From positions 1,739,470 to 1,803,469 of the forward strand of contig NZ_AP018290.1 of NCBI RefSeq assembly GCF_002368415.1: DNA of 64,000 nucleotides, read 5' to 3'. Under the pieces are notes generated by a model that was not told the DNA's origin, ran no database searches, and saw nothing but the letters and a program-made list of their open reading frames with translations. The position numbers and the translations under genes are program-made. Below are positions 63,159 to 64,000 of this stretch, one piece after another. The DNA comes from Calothrix sp. NIES-4105. Its GTDB lineage: Bacteria > Cyanobacteriota > Cyanobacteriia > Cyanobacteriales > Nostocaceae. The stretch's first letter is position 1. Every line of letters begins with the position of its first letter.

Positions 63159-64000
63159 GGTTTTGTCTCCTTGTTGCAGATAAGACATAAGCTAGAAATA
63201 CCGATGATGGCAAGAACCACGGAAGTAAAAGTGCTGCAGTGATATATAATTGCAGCGCTGCTACTCCATATAACACAACTCCTAATAAGGCACCTGTAAG
63301 AATTTGTAAACGAAGTTTTGGTTTTAAAGGTGACTTAGATTTCAGAAAGAACACAGTAATTTTACCAACTAAAATCGCAAGCGCAATTATCCAAATATCT
63401 GGTATTGGAGTAATTAAGTGGCGCCGTATAAAATGGTGAGTTGTATATGCTAAAGATTGACCCCCTGTCATCCATGACTGTTCCGTCCAAAATTTCATTG
63501 CTGTAGGTATTACCATTCGGTCGGGTATACCTGGTGCTTTCCCTAAACGTTCATCGTTTCCTGTGGCAATTATTACAGCTTGTTTTGATATCAATGGAAA
63601 TTTGTTTGCGTCGGGATTCTCCATTAATTGCCAAGCTGGTATCTTAGTGTATACTTTTTCCGGAGGTATCGAAAAATCTATTATCGGTTGCTGTCCAAAT
63701 AATGGGCGCCATTGTTTTAAAGCTGTTAAATCACCTTTTTTAGGTAGTTTAGCTTTAATTGTATCAAGTAATTGAGTTCTTAAATTATTATTTCCACCTG
63801 CTCCCGGTTTAGGTAAGTCGGTTATTTCCTGACTAGCTAATTGAGTTAATGCCATTAAATAGGAAATAGGACATGTTTCGTAACACTCTTTTTCAGGTAA
63901 TTCTACATAATAAGGAAATGATTCTGTGTAACCTTGTAAAGTCCAATTACGGTTTTTGATACCGTTTGCATCGTTTACCGAAGCTTCTTGGCCATCACTA
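63151..64000 (-). CDS. CHASE2-domain membrane protein, 5' end outside the window
   Basis: The frame stays open to the window edge, giving at least 283 residues. The visible part is the C-terminal half of a CHASE2 extracellular sensor domain: NWTLQGYTESFPYYVEL, then CYETCPISYLMALTQLA, PIIDFSIPPEKVYTKIPAWQ, VIIATGNDERLGKAPGIPDR. Membrane segments follow at the end (DIWIIALAILVGKITVFFL, LLGVVLYGVAALQLYITAAL and WFLPSSVFLAYVLS). No kinase or cyclase domain follows before the stop, so it is a stand-alone CHASE2 protein of the type paired with DUF928. Confidence 0.85.
   Translation of the reverse strand, partial: SDGQEASVNDANGIKNRNWTLQGYTESFPYYVELPEKECYETCPISYLMALTQLASQEITDLPKPGAGGNNNLRTQLLDTIKAKLPKKGDLTALKQWRPLFGQQPIIDFSIPPEKVYTKIPAWQLMENPDANKFPLISKQAVIIATGNDERLGKAPGIPDRMVIPTAMKFWTEQSWMTGGQSLAYTTHHFIRRHLITPIPDIWIIALAILVGKITVFFLKSKSPLKPKLRLQILTGALLGVVLYGVAALQLYITAALLLPWFLPSSVFLAYVLSATRRQNHA

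Noticed and set aside
1-64000. tRNA, rRNA and CRISPR genes
   Set aside because: No TPsiC-arm GTTCGA-type consensus with paired arms, no rRNA landmarks and no spaced direct repeats were noticed on reading both strands; a covariance search was not possible.

Overview
The window is chromosomal DNA from a filamentous-type (Nostocales-like) cyanobacterium. Evidence is a cyanobacterial heme oxygenase, a CHASE2 protein, DUF928 and DUF1565 proteins, Uma2 endonuclease, several classic cyanobacterial palindromic repeats, and an AT-rich background carrying a hugely over-represented GGCGCC hexamer. I hand-counted about 83 copies where 3-4 are expected by chance, and saw no GCGATCGC (HIP1).

Layout. 1-615: 3' end of a succinate dehydrogenase/fumarate reductase flavoprotein gene with a strong terminator. 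616-2.9 kb: decayed DNA with a diverged Cys-pair protein and a 3' remnant of a wecG/tagA gene. 3.0-17.0 kb (+): exopolysaccharide cluster 1 (Wzc-type co-polymerase/kinase, polymerase, five glycosyltransferases, oxidoreductase, SDR epimerase, Wzx flippase, intact WecG/TagA). 17.0-21.1 kb (+): metal locus with feoA-feoB behind a candidate Fur box, then a broken mbnP (signal peptide stub plus C-terminal third, with a cloverleaf-forming repeat in between) and an intact di-heme MbnH. 21.2-28.7 kb: mrdA (PBP2), then potA-potD-potB. The pot operon is followed by an opposed two-gene cassette (NDT/TIR-like domain fused to a PD-(D/E)XK nuclease, plus an Mrr-like nuclease). This cassette lies between potB and a second, decayed ~510 bp piece of potB that is joined to a truncated serine-hydrolase pseudogene. 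29.4-38.4 kb: housekeeping genes (AlkB-like, UbiB/ABC1 kinase, small membrane protein, glmM, heme oxygenase, Uma2, trpB). 38.5-50.1 kb (-): exopolysaccharide cluster 2 (ALG14/ALG13-like split glycosyltransferase, Wzc, polymerase, two tandem GT2, two GT4, Wzx, acyltransferase). A 1 kb AT-rich divergent spacer follows. 51.2-57.2 kb (+): exopolysaccharide cluster 3 (methyltransferase, polysaccharide deacetylase, three GT2, epimerase). 57.2-64 kb: mixed envelope and exported proteins, ending inside a CHASE2-domain gene.

How it works together. Clusters 1-3 form two complete Wzx/Wzy-type export systems plus decorating enzymes, so the cell probably makes at least two capsular or released polysaccharides. 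The central block is metal uptake, polyamine uptake, wall synthesis and core metabolism. The most unusual features are the nuclease cassette between potB and its duplicate, the mbnH that has lost its mbnP partner, a small repeat that supplies stop codons and C-terminal residues to neighbouring genes, and the GGCGCC signature whose density falls in the polysaccharide clusters. All similarity statements come from reading the sequence; no database search was run.
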